Assembly (NCBI RefSeq): GCF_000369525.1
Contig: NZ_KB850072.1
Span: 124,001 to 188,000 of the forward strand
DNA: 64,000 bases
Direction of reading: 5' to 3'
Source of the DNA: Acinetobacter higginsii
Lineage (GTDB): Bacteria; Pseudomonadota; Gammaproteobacteria; Pseudomonadales; Moraxellaceae
Below are positions 1 to 6,404 of the stretch, in pieces. The position numbers and the translations under genes were made by a program. The notes beneath the pieces were generated by a model that searched no databases, was not told the DNA's origin, and saw only the letters and a program-made list of their open reading frames with translations. Position 1 is the stretch's first letter; every line of letters starts with the position of its first letter.

Positions 1-300
1 GTAAATGCACAAATTAAGCCAGGTGAAAAACTACTTGAACCGATGACCACACGGGTACCAGTTGAAGTTAAACAGCTTGTAGATGATTTGGCGGAAGGTA
101 ATCGAGCGAAATGGTTGAGAGAGGCCATAGATTTAAAACTACAAATTGATTTAGGCCAATCATCAGTTGAAATGTTCAAAAAGGCAAAGAATACAACGTA
201 TTCAAATGAATACATGAATGTATTCAAAACAATTATTTCTGTATTCCAGATAAGCAAAAAGCCCGAAGTTGCAATTCGAGCTTTGAGCAGTGTTCACTAA
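1..300 (+). CDS. Phage hypothetical protein, 5' end cut by window
   Basis: The reading frame is open from the first base through the ATG at 43 to the stop at 298-300, so the gene probably begins before the window. The visible 99 residues are charged, with a segment around 'VPVEVKQLVDDLAEGNRAKW' reminiscent of short DNA-binding or RHH-like phage proteins. This resemblance is weak and I do not assign a function. It lies just upstream of a set of tightly packed early phage genes. Confidence 0.55.
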   Translation, partial: VNAQIKPGEKLLEPMTTRVPVEVKQLVDDLAEGNRAKWLREAIDLKLQIDLGQSSVEMFKKAKNTTYSNEYMNVFKTIISVFQISKKPEVAIRALSSVH

Positions 301-317
301 CCGATGAGTTCAAGAAC

Positions 318-641
318 ATGACCAATATATCAAACAGTAGCATTTCAAACAAGCAACAGATGGCGCAACTAAAACATGCCCAAACAATCCAATCCTGGCA
401 TGAGCCAGCAATGGAAACTTTAAACAGTTATCTGAATGTAAGAAGGGCCAATTTACGCAAAATCAATCGTGATGAAGCTAATGCTGCAGTAACGCGAGAT
501 GAGCTTATGGAGGCATTACATCAGCATCACCGTATGAGCTATGGCGATGCCAGTTTGGTTATCACCAGTCTGCATCGTGCTGACAAAATCCTTATGTTCG
601 GTCGATTCATTCAATTGAAAGACCAGGGCGGTGAATCATGA
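318..641 (+). CDS. Phage hypothetical protein, 107 aa
   Basis: A small, mostly helical-looking protein with no motif I recognise. The segment 'DELMEALHQHHRMSYGDASLVITSLHRADKI' (about residues 62-92) could be a helix-turn-helix-like pair, but I cannot support that further. Its stop overlaps the next start in an ATGA (638-641), so it is translationally coupled to the PAPS-reductase-like gene. It is part of the early operon feeding the replication gene. Confidence 0.7.
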   Translation: MTNISNSSISNKQQMAQLKHAQTIQSWHEPAMETLNSYLNVRRANLRKINRDEANAAVTRDELMEALHQHHRMSYGDASLVITSLHRADKILMFGRFIQLKDQGGES

Positions 642-1495
642 TCCATGAATCAGCACTATATGAAATACAGCAAGGTGCATTATTTGTTATTAATCATTCT
701 GGTGGCAAGGATAGTCAGGCAATGATGATTAAATTATTAGAAATTGTTCCAAAGGAGCAAATTCTAGTAGTTCACGCATCATTAGGCGAAATGGAATGGC
801 ATGGTGCACTTGAACATGCAAAAAAACAGGCTGATGAGGCTGGTGTCCCTTTTATTGTAGCTTGTGCAATCAAATCATTTCTTGAAATGGTTCTGCATAA
901 ATTTACTACACGAGTGTATGTACCATCTTGGCCTTCTTCTGCAAACCGTCAATGTACCAGTGATTTAAAACGCGGACCAATTACACGAGAAGTGCGCCGT
1001 TATGCTAAAGCAAATGGATTTACCAGAATTGTTAATTGTATGGGGATGCGTGCGCAAGAATCATTAAAGCGTGCAAAGAAAGCAGTTTGGGAAATCAATA
1101 AGAGTGAACATGGTCGAGCAGGTCGTTCCTGGAATAACTGGTTGCCGATCCATTCATTAAATACCAATGACGTTTTTGAAACGATTGCACAAGCAGGACA
1201 GCAAACACACTGGGCATATACCAAAAATGATCGTTTGAGTTGTGTTTTTTGCATCTTTTCCAGTGAAGGTGATTTGATTCATGGTGCAACCAGTAGACCA
1301 GAACTATACGCCTTGTATTGCAAGATAGAGGAAATAACTGGTTATACCATGCACATGAGCATGGAATCATTGCCGAAAATCACAGGTATACAACCAGATT
1401 ATTCATTGCTAGGAAAGCATGCAGAGCTTTTAGCTCGATTTCTTTATGTCGCTAAAAAACGTAAATATATCCCAGTGCTGGAGGTCGCAGCATGA
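638..1495 (+). CDS. PAPS reductase / adenine nucleotide alpha-hydrolase family phage protein
   Basis: The protein is 285 residues. The PP-loop motif SGGKDS lies at residues 21-26, as in phosphoadenosine phosphosulfate reductases, ATP sulfurylases and DndC-like proteins. It also has an 'RQCTSDLKRGP' segment about residue 104 and a CVFC pair near residue 203. The family activates or handles sulfur or nucleotide substrates. Phage members next to replication genes are common, but their substrate is generally unknown; nucleic-acid modification is a guess. Four-base ATGA overlaps join it to both neighbours (638-641 and 1492-1495), placing it firmly in the early operon. Confidence 0.8.
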   Translation: MIHESALYEIQQGALFVINHSGGKDSQAMMIKLLEIVPKEQILVVHASLGEMEWHGALEHAKKQADEAGVPFIVACAIKSFLEMVLHKFTTRVYVPSWPSSANRQCTSDLKRGPITREVRRYAKANGFTRIVNCMGMRAQESLKRAKKAVWEINKSEHGRAGRSWNNWLPIHSLNTNDVFETIAQAGQQTHWAYTKNDRLSCVFCIFSSEGDLIHGATSRPELYALYCKIEEITGYTMHMSMESLPKITGIQPDYSLLGKHAELLARFLYVAKKRKYIPVLEVAA

Positions 1496-2598
1496 GTAAA
1501 TACACCCCGAATTCATTTCAAGTAACAAATGCGTTTGTTGATGAGGCAATGAACAAGATCTCAGATCCTGCGGTTAAGATTTATCTAATCATTAACCGAA
1601 AAACGCGCGGTTGGAATAAGGAGGTAGATGAGCTATCTATTTCGCAATTGGAGAAACTCTCAGGCAAAAGTCACCCAACTGTAGTGAAGTGTACAAAGGA
1701 ACTGATTAAAGTTGGATTAGTGAAGTTACATAAGAAATCAGTTTATGGAAATGCCTACTCATTAACCGATAATTATAACGTTGGGACCTTAATTAATTTC
1801 CCTGGTAAAAGTGGCTTATTGGTTCAGGCATTCAGCTTATTTAATGGCCAGCTAGTTAAAACGTTTAACTACCAGAGGCTTGTTCCAAAAAAATCAAACC
1901 GAGGAAGAAAAAGCAAAAAACCACGCTTAAATTTTCCGCATAAATCTAACTTGCTAGTAAAAGCGTTTAACTACCTAGATAACCCTTGCCAGTTAAACCG
2001 TTTAACCCTTGCTAGTAAAAGCGTTTTACCTTTACTAGTTAAAGCGTTTAACACACAAAACACACTATCAAAACACACTAATCAAAATAAAAAAGATACG
2101 TGGTTTGTTTTGGAAACTTTGAAGTTTGAAATTGTTTCTATCGACAGCTCATTCGATACCAACGAGATTTTTAATGCATCTTGGTTTGAGCGTGAGCTAA
2201 ATGCGTTTAATGGATTCAATCAGGATAGAAATCATTCTGATGACATGATGGCAAAATTCTTTGCTGAGTGGATGCTTAAAGCGCGTGTTAAATACGCGAA
2301 GATGAAAACACCGGTACAACGTTTTTCAAACAATCAAAATTCTGTTGGTCAACAGTCTCAATCTGAAAACACCATCCCGGACGTGATTACCTTTGCATCA
2401 GACAAGCAGTTGTACACATTCGCAAGACAATTGGTTTTTCATCCCGAGTTCAAAGATTCATTTTGTGGCCGTGGTGAGGACTGGCAGGGCGCAGCTAAAC
2501 GCATGGCCAAGCTGTTATCAGATCCAATCAAACAAAAACCATATATCCCGTTTCTATTCGAGTTGGGCTTTAAACCAACCAAAGGAGCTGCAGCATGA
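1492..2598 (+). CDS. Phage replication protein, O-like N-terminal domain
   Basis: The protein is 368 residues. The first 100 residues match the phage replication O N-terminal domain: 'NAFVDEAMNKISDPAVKIYLIINRKTRGW' type start, then a winged helix-turn-helix ('ISQLEKLSGKSHPTVVKCTKELIKVGLV'). The middle (about 110-200) is low-complexity and basic, and is encoded by a cluster of near-identical nucleotide repeats that look like iterons (separate entry). The C-terminal part may contact the helicase loader; a separate P-like gene is not evident. In lambda the origin lies inside O, and the same layout is suggested here. It is coupled to its neighbours by ATGA overlaps at both ends. Confidence 0.85.
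   Translation: MSKYTPNSFQVTNAFVDEAMNKISDPAVKIYLIINRKTRGWNKEVDELSISQLEKLSGKSHPTVVKCTKELIKVGLVKLHKKSVYGNAYSLTDNYNVGTLINFPGKSGLLVQAFSLFNGQLVKTFNYQRLVPKKSNRGRKSKKPRLNFPHKSNLLVKAFNYLDNPCQLNRLTLASKSVLPLLVKAFNTQNTLSKHTNQNKKDTWFVLETLKFEIVSIDSSFDTNEIFNASWFERELNAFNGFNQDRNHSDDMMAKFFAEWMLKARVKYAKMKTPVQRFSNNQNSVGQQSQSENTIPDVITFASDKQLYTFARQLVFHPEFKDSFCGRGEDWQGAAKRMAKLLSDPIKQKPYIPFLFELGFKPTKGAAA
1852..2052 (+). repeat. Iteron-like repeat cluster inside the replication gene (putative phage origin)
   Basis: Five copies of an 18-bp sequence near CTAGTTAAAGCGTTTAAC start at 1852, 1954, 1989, 2012 and 2035. A degenerate copy may start at 1819. Copies at 1852, 1954 and 2035 are in the coding frame (reading LVKxFN), but those at 1989 and 2012 fall in the other two frames. 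Nucleotide rather than protein selection is therefore likely. Placement within an O-type gene matches the lambda origin, where the initiator binds iterons. Each unit contains AT-rich TTTAAC/GTTAAA elements. Confidence 0.7.
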
Positions 2599-2789
2599 AC
2601 GCGAAAGAATTTATGAAAAAACTGATCGATAGCTTTGGTGATGAAAAAGCAATTGAAAAAGCGAACTTTATTATCGGTGGTGCCAAAGAGGATCTGATCT
2701 ATTACGGAAATAATAATTGGTCAAATTACTTGAGGACAGACACCGAGGTATGTATTCCTGAACTGGAAAAACTCATTAAATTAAAATAG
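2595..2789 (+). CDS. Phage hypothetical protein, 64 aa
   Basis: A small acidic and basic mixed protein starting in an ATGA overlap (2595-2598) with the replication gene. No recognisable motif is present. Its tight coupling and ordinary codon use support it being real. It lies between the replication gene and a set of small membrane proteins. Confidence 0.65.
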   Translation: MNAKEFMKKLIDSFGDEKAIEKANFIIGGAKEDLIYYGNNNWSNYLRTDTEVCIPELEKLIKLK

Positions 2790-2799
2790 CAGGTGGACT

Positions 2800-3042
2800 A
2801 TGTTGGGTTATATCGTTGAGCGTTATGAGGTTTTTCATTCGTTGTTTTTATGGGGTTGGGTGTTTTATGTAGTGGGTACTTGTATAGGGGTTGGTGTACT
2901 TATCACATTAGATAGAGACGATCCACACAAAGGGCAAAAGCAGTATTACGGAATCTTGTTAATTGCGGCTTTATTCATCATTGGGCTAATTGGAACAATC
3001 TTTTTGCCGTCACCCGAATTGGTGAAAGGTTGGCTCCAATGA
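2800..3042 (+). CDS. Small phage membrane protein, 80 aa
   Basis: There are two clear hydrophobic segments: about residues 13-36 ('SLFLWGWVFYVVGTCIGVGV') and 50-68 ('GILLIAALFIIGLIGTIFL'). They are separated by a short charged loop (DRDDPHKGQKQ). A good ribosome-binding site (aggtgg) precedes the ATG. It overlaps the next small ORF by ATGA at 3039-3042. Function is unknown; small early membrane proteins in phages sometimes act in exclusion. Confidence 0.6.
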   Translation: MLGYIVERYEVFHSLFLWGWVFYVVGTCIGVGVLITLDRDDPHKGQKQYYGILLIAALFIIGLIGTIFLPSPELVKGWLQ

Positions 3043-3203
3043 AGTTCTATTTAATCTGGTGCACCTATGTTTGCTTTGTGCTTTCACTCAGTGTAATTCG
3101 CTTTCAAGCAAAAGAGTTCAAAGCCAAACACGGTATTGAGGGATGGCTTTCATATTATTTCGCATGTCTTTCAGGCTCGCTTGAACATCAAATGGCGGGG
3201 TAA
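3039..3203 (+). CDS. Small phage protein, 54 aa
   Basis: A short frame starting in an ATGA overlap with the previous membrane protein and ending four bases before the next gene. The N-terminus ('YLIWCTYVCFVLSLSVIRF') is a single hydrophobic segment followed by a basic stretch, so it is probably a one-pass membrane protein. The tight packing argues that it is translated. Confidence 0.55.
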   Translation: MKFYLIWCTYVCFVLSLSVIRFQAKEFKAKHGIEGWLSYYFACLSGSLEHQMAG

Positions 3204-3206
3204 TAC

Positions 3207-3617
3207 ATGAACTCAATGAGCCTTGATCAATATCGCTGTGAGATCCTCAAAAAACCTAAGGCTAAAAAAGTAAATCGAAACAAATTCAATGCCCAAAAAG
3301 TTGAACTGGATGGAATGACTTTCGACAGCAAGAAAGAACATAAGCGATACATCGAGCTCAAAGCGTTACAGCAAAAAGGGGAGATATTCGGGTTAGAACA
3401 TCACACAAAATTTGAACTTGCACCAAAGACCAAAATTGAAGGGGAAAAGAGAGCAAAGCCAGCATTACGTTATTTCGCTGATTTCACTTACTACATCATC
3501 ACAGGCGAACGCATTGTCGAGGATGTTAAGTCTGCAGCAACTCGAAAGTTAGCGAGCTATCGCACCAAAAAACATCTCATGAATACGGTTCATGGGATAA
3601 GCATCACAGAAATATAG
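3207..3617 (+). CDS. DUF1064 family phage protein (PD-(D/E)XK nuclease-like)
   Basis: The protein is 136 residues. The pattern 'NKFNAQKVELDGMTFDSKKE', then 'ALRYFADFTYY' and 'IVEDVKSA' is typical of DUF1064. This family occurs near phage replication and recombination genes and is grouped with PD-(D/E)XK nucleases: E in SKKEHKRY, D in FADF, and E-x-K in EDVKS as the likely metal site. A structure-specific endonuclease role similar to that of RusA is inferred, not shown. Confidence 0.75.
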   Translation: MNSMSLDQYRCEILKKPKAKKVNRNKFNAQKVELDGMTFDSKKEHKRYIELKALQQKGEIFGLEHHTKFELAPKTKIEGEKRAKPALRYFADFTYYIITGERIVEDVKSAATRKLASYRTKKHLMNTVHGISITEI

Positions 3618-3627
3618 GTAGACAGAA

Positions 3628-4362
3628 ATGTTAATTGAAAAATTTGATTTTTTAGAATTATTACGGCTTGCGATCGCTCAATCTAACGGTAAGGGAAAAA
3701 TAACTAAGGATGTGGTTTTAGGTGAAATAGCATTAATGCCAGCTCAGGCAAAGAAATGGGCAGAGCTGCTTATTGAGCGAGTTGATTTTGAGCGTATTGC
3801 CCTAGTGACTGAAACCAAGAAAATTTATGAGACAAATATCATTAACGGCAAAGAAGTAAAAAAACGTATTGATGAAATACCTGGCAAGGTTGAGTTTAAG
3901 AAAGGGGAAATTAACTCGGCAGATTTTTTCCGTGTTCGAAATGTTCTGGCAGCTAAGATCCATAAAGAAATGATCAAGAAGAATTTTAAGCCTAACAATT
4001 GTCAGGGCGATTTAACCAATGTGGCCAAAGGTGTAGCTGAGGTTGTTTTGCGTGGCCGTTTATTCACAAAGGCAATGTGTGGCCATTGTCAGGGGTTGGG
4101 AAAGCTTGAACTATTCAATGAGAAAGGCTTTCCTGATGGATCTAAGTTTTGTGATAAGTGTGAAGGCACTGGTAAGCGCCCATACACGCTGCATGAGAAA
4201 ATAACGATCGCAAAGTTAAAGGTTTCTAAATCAGGCTATTCTGAGCGATATGCGCCGTATGAGCTGATTGCAGAGGCATGTATTGAAAATTGGGAAAATT
4301 GCATTAGAAACAGTCTTGCAAGATCGTTTCATTTTGAACCAGAAGAAATTTCCTTTGCTTGA
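3628..4362 (+). CDS. Q-like late gene antiterminator (zinc-binding)
   Basis: The protein is 244 residues. It contains two Cys pairs, C151-x2-C154 and C175-x2-C178, each followed by GxG as in a zinc knuckle of the DnaJ type. Lambda-type Q antiterminators carry a comparable zinc finger. The location is the main evidence: last early gene, directly followed by a near-consensus promoter (its -35 overlaps this stop codon), a leader hairpin and an intrinsic terminator. This matches the Q-pR'-tR' arrangement. Sequence recognition alone would give only moderate confidence. Confidence 0.65.
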   Translation: MLIEKFDFLELLRLAIAQSNGKGKITKDVVLGEIALMPAQAKKWAELLIERVDFERIALVTETKKIYETNIINGKEVKKRIDEIPGKVEFKKGEINSADFFRVRNVLAAKIHKEMIKKNFKPNNCQGDLTNVAKGVAEVVLRGRLFTKAMCGHCQGLGKLELFNEKGFPDGSKFCDKCEGTGKRPYTLHEKITIAKLKVSKSGYSERYAPYELIAEACIENWENCIRNSLARSFHFEPEEISFA

Positions 4363-4387
4363 CATAAACAGAACGGTTCAGTATAAG
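4359..4387 (+). promoter_or_regulatory. Late promoter (pR'-like)
   Basis: A perfect -35 TTGACA (4359-4364), a 17-bp spacer and -10 TATAAG (4382-4387, five of six consensus bases) follow each other. The -35 overlaps the stop codon of the Q-like gene. No gene starts for about 200 bases downstream, leaving an untranslated leader, as at lambda pR'. Confidence 0.85.
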
Positions 4388-4476
4388 TATTTCTAAAATG
4401 GGCGTTTTATGAATTGGTCGCCCTGAAAGATTTCCAAGGCTCATCGAAAGGTGGGCTTTTTTTATTTCTGACCCTC

Positions 4477-4499
4477 ACTCGCATTGGCGCAATGCGAGT
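4477..4499 (+). promoter_or_regulatory. Leader hairpin between late promoter and terminator
   Basis: ACTCGCATT (4477-4485) and AATGCGAGT (4491-4499) form a perfect 9-bp stem around the 5-base loop ggcgc, without a following T tract. It sits in the untranslated late leader about 90 bases after the promoter. It could be an RNA antitermination element (HK022 put-like) or an operator; this is inference from position. Confidence 0.5.
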
Positions 4500-4527
4500 C
4501 AACTAGCCGAACGGATTACGGCACATG

Positions 4528-4570
4528 AAGCCCCGCTGACATACATGTTACTGGCGGGGCTTTTCTTTTC
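4528..4570 (+). terminator. Intrinsic terminator in late leader (tR'-like)
   Basis: AAGCCCCGC (4528-4536) pairs with GCGGGGCTT (4554-4562), followed by TTCTTTTC. It lies upstream of the first late gene, about 170 bases after the late promoter, where a Q-type antiterminator would have to override it. Confidence 0.85.
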
Positions 4571-4585
4571 TTGTTTGGAGAAACC

Positions 4586-4888
4586 ATGAGCCAAAATATT
4601 GATAAAGAAATTCGGGAAACCGAGCAAGAATTAAAGCATGTAGGTAGTTGTACAACCAAGGGGCTAACAGCCGATCAAATCGCTCAATTAGATGAGCGAT
4701 TTTTTTTGGCCGTTGAAAAGTTATCCTGGCTTAAAGGTCGCTGTGATGTAAAGGTGAAAGAATGGAAATCGACAAGTATTTTAAACTCACCAGAAAACGT
4801 GAACCGAAAACCAAGCCTAAAAGCAGACCGCTGCCGAAAGCCAAAGACAAATACTTGGATGCGTTCGATGAATTGGAGCGAGCCTTAA
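4586..4888 (+). CDS. Phage hypothetical protein, 100 aa (3' part overlaps next gene)
   Basis: The start is ATG 4586, preceded by TGGAG with five bases spacing. The N-terminal 60 residues look like a genuine helical protein ('IDKEIRETEQELKHV', 'ADQIAQLDERFFLAVEKL'). The last 127 bases lie in another frame of the following nuclease-like gene, which is unusual. The overlapping tail may be non-conserved read-on or a frameshift remnant. No function is recognised. Confidence 0.55.
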   Translation: MSQNIDKEIRETEQELKHVGSCTTKGLTADQIAQLDERFFLAVEKLSWLKGRCDVKVKEWKSTSILNSPENVNRKPSLKADRCRKPKTNTWMRSMNWSEP

Positions 4889-5241
4889 ACATTCTGGATA
4901 TAAAATTCGAAAAGCTTTTCCAATTCAAATCAACAAAACACTGGCGTTATGACTTTCACCTAATTGAGGACAGGATCTTAATTGAGATTTCTGGCGGTCC
5001 TTGGTCTGGTGGGCGTAAAGGTAAATTGGCAAATAAAGCCTGGAGCTTGGATAAATATGATCAGGCCTGGGAAAAGGGTTATACGGTTGTAAGGATTGAA
5101 TCATCCAGCCGATACAAGATTGATGAATCTGGTCCAACACAAATTGAAGCAAGCTACGCTGACCAGTGGCTTAAAAGTATAAAAAGGCAGAGATTTAATG
5201 AGCCAGATTCGACCATTTCCACCAACGGAATTGATGGATAA
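4762..5241 (+). CDS. Phage endonuclease-like protein (Vsr/DUF559-like fold guess), 159 aa
   Basis: The N-terminus is basic. The core has 'WRYDFHLIEDRILIEISGG', then 'AWSLDKYDQAWEKGYTVVRI', which resembles the pattern D...(I/V)EI.G of small nucleases such as Vsr and DUF559 proteins: substrate-facing D/E followed by a hydrophobic VVRI strand. It lies between the late leader and the packaging genes. Family assignment is by pattern only. It overlaps both neighbours (127 bases upstream, 44 bases downstream). Confidence 0.6.
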   Translation: MEIDKYFKLTRKREPKTKPKSRPLPKAKDKYLDAFDELERALNILDIKFEKLFQFKSTKHWRYDFHLIEDRILIEISGGPWSGGRKGKLANKAWSLDKYDQAWEKGYTVVRIESSSRYKIDESGPTQIEASYADQWLKSIKRQRFNEPDSTISTNGIDG

Positions 5242-5839
5242 AGCAGACGAGGAAGAAGCAATACGTCTTGCACCGGCACCAGATCTTATGGATTGGGTGG
5301 TTAAAAACTTTTTAACTATTGGTGGACCATTACACAATCCTGATCATGACCATATCGCTGAGCTCATTCATGATTGTGAGGACTTTATAGCATTTGCATG
5401 GGCATCATCAGCATGTACTGCAAAAAAGCGCATGGTCCTTGGCCAGTGCGAAAAAGTGATGTTTAACCAGGGCGGATGGCGCAAGGCTCGACAAGAGCAA
5501 CAGATGCGCGACTGGTTTGGTTATGTGCCTATATATCTCATCACCATTGATGCCAGTTTTTGCGAGCAAGCTACAGACCGAGATTTTTGTGCACTGATTG
5601 AACATGAGCTATATCACATAGGTGTGGAGCGTGATGAAAATGATGAACCACTTTATAGTGATATGACCGGTCTGCCGAAACATTATTTGACTGGCCATGA
5701 TGTTGAGGAGTTCGTGGGTGTCGTTAAACGATGGGGAGCGAGCGAGAATGTGAAGCGACTTGTAGAAGTGGCGAAGCAAGCGCCGTTTGTATCTGATGTA
5801 AATATTTCCAAGTGCTGTGGAACCTGCCTTGTAAGTTGA
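5198..5839 (+). CDS. Putative phage metallopeptidase (HExxH)
   Basis: The protein is 213 residues. HELYH at residues 136-140 is the zinc-binding HExxH motif, followed by H in 'LTGHDVEEF' as a possible third ligand. This matches the putative-metallopeptidase family seen next to small terminase genes in many Acinetobacter and Pseudomonas phages. Its role is unknown. Start 5198 overlaps the previous gene; an in-frame ATG at 5234 is an alternative. A terminator follows at 5838. Confidence 0.75.
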   Translation: MSQIRPFPPTELMDKADEEEAIRLAPAPDLMDWVVKNFLTIGGPLHNPDHDHIAELIHDCEDFIAFAWASSACTAKKRMVLGQCEKVMFNQGGWRKARQEQQMRDWFGYVPIYLITIDASFCEQATDRDFCALIEHELYHIGVERDENDEPLYSDMTGLPKHYLTGHDVEEFVGVVKRWGASENVKRLVEVAKQAPFVSDVNISKCCGTCLVS

Positions 5840-5859
5840 GCCGTATGGCTCTTTTTTTT
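5838..5859 (+). terminator. Intrinsic terminator after metallopeptidase gene
   Basis: GAGCC (5838-5842), loop GTAT, GGCTC (5847-5851), followed by eight T. The stem begins inside the stop codon of the metallopeptidase gene. Confidence 0.8.
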
Positions 5860-5897
5860 GGCCTGTTTCCTTGATGGGCCTTGATGGATTTTGAATT

Positions 5898-6404
5898 ATG
5901 GCAAAGCTAAAAAAAGCCGAGCAACTCTATATAGTTCGGTCACTTGCGCAATTCATGACACCCACGGAAGTTGTTAAGGACATCAAGGAAAAATTCAACA
6001 TCGATGTGTCACCGCAGCAAGTAGAAGCCTATGACCCCACTAAGGTTGCAGGCAGAGATCTACGGCAGGAATACAAGGACGTATTTGAAACAACACGGGA
6101 TGAATATCTTAAGCAACCAATCCACAACATTAGTGGGGCAAACGATATTGTTCAGCTCAAAATTTTAAGCGATCTGCTTTGGTCTAAAAAAAATAACGTG
6201 ACGATGACAATTAAAATCGTGGACCAAATGCAAAAGATCATGAAAGGTTTTTATGAGAAGCGTGTCGAAATTACTGGCGCAGGTGGCGGGGCGATTAAAA
6301 CTGAAAATACTCAAATCCCGCCACCGCCAATTCTTACACCGGAAGAACTTGCAGCGATGTCGCCGTTAGAACTTTCTCGTTTAGTCCTGACAGGTAAGAA
6401 ATGA
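5898..6404 (+). CDS. Terminase small subunit (DUF2280)
   Basis: The protein is 168 residues. The start 'MAKLKKAEQLYIVRSLAQFMTPTEV' and the segment 'FNIDVSPQQVEAYDPTK' are typical of DUF2280, which sits directly upstream of large terminase genes. The N-terminal half is a DNA-binding helix-turn-helix and the middle is an oligomerisation region. It would recognise the phage DNA end and feed it to the motor. The stop overlaps the large subunit start in ATGA (6401-6404). Confidence 0.85.
   Translation: MAKLKKAEQLYIVRSLAQFMTPTEVVKDIKEKFNIDVSPQQVEAYDPTKVAGRDLRQEYKDVFETTRDEYLKQPIHNISGANDIVQLKILSDLLWSKKNNVTMTIKIVDQMQKIMKGFYEKRVEITGAGGGAIKTENTQIPPPPILTPEELAAMSPLELSRLVLTGKK

Noticed and set aside
1852..2052. 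CRISPR array
   Set aside because: Repeats are 18 bp, imperfect, irregularly spaced and inside a coding gene; no cas genes exist in the window.
3628..4362. DnaJ-type chaperone
   Set aside because: CxxCxGxG pairs are present twice, but no J domain or four-repeat zinc region; context points to an antiterminator.
4571..4585. TTG start extending the 100-residue late-leader gene upstream
   Set aside because: The ATG at 4586 has TGGAG at the right distance, while the TTG lies inside the T tract of a terminator.
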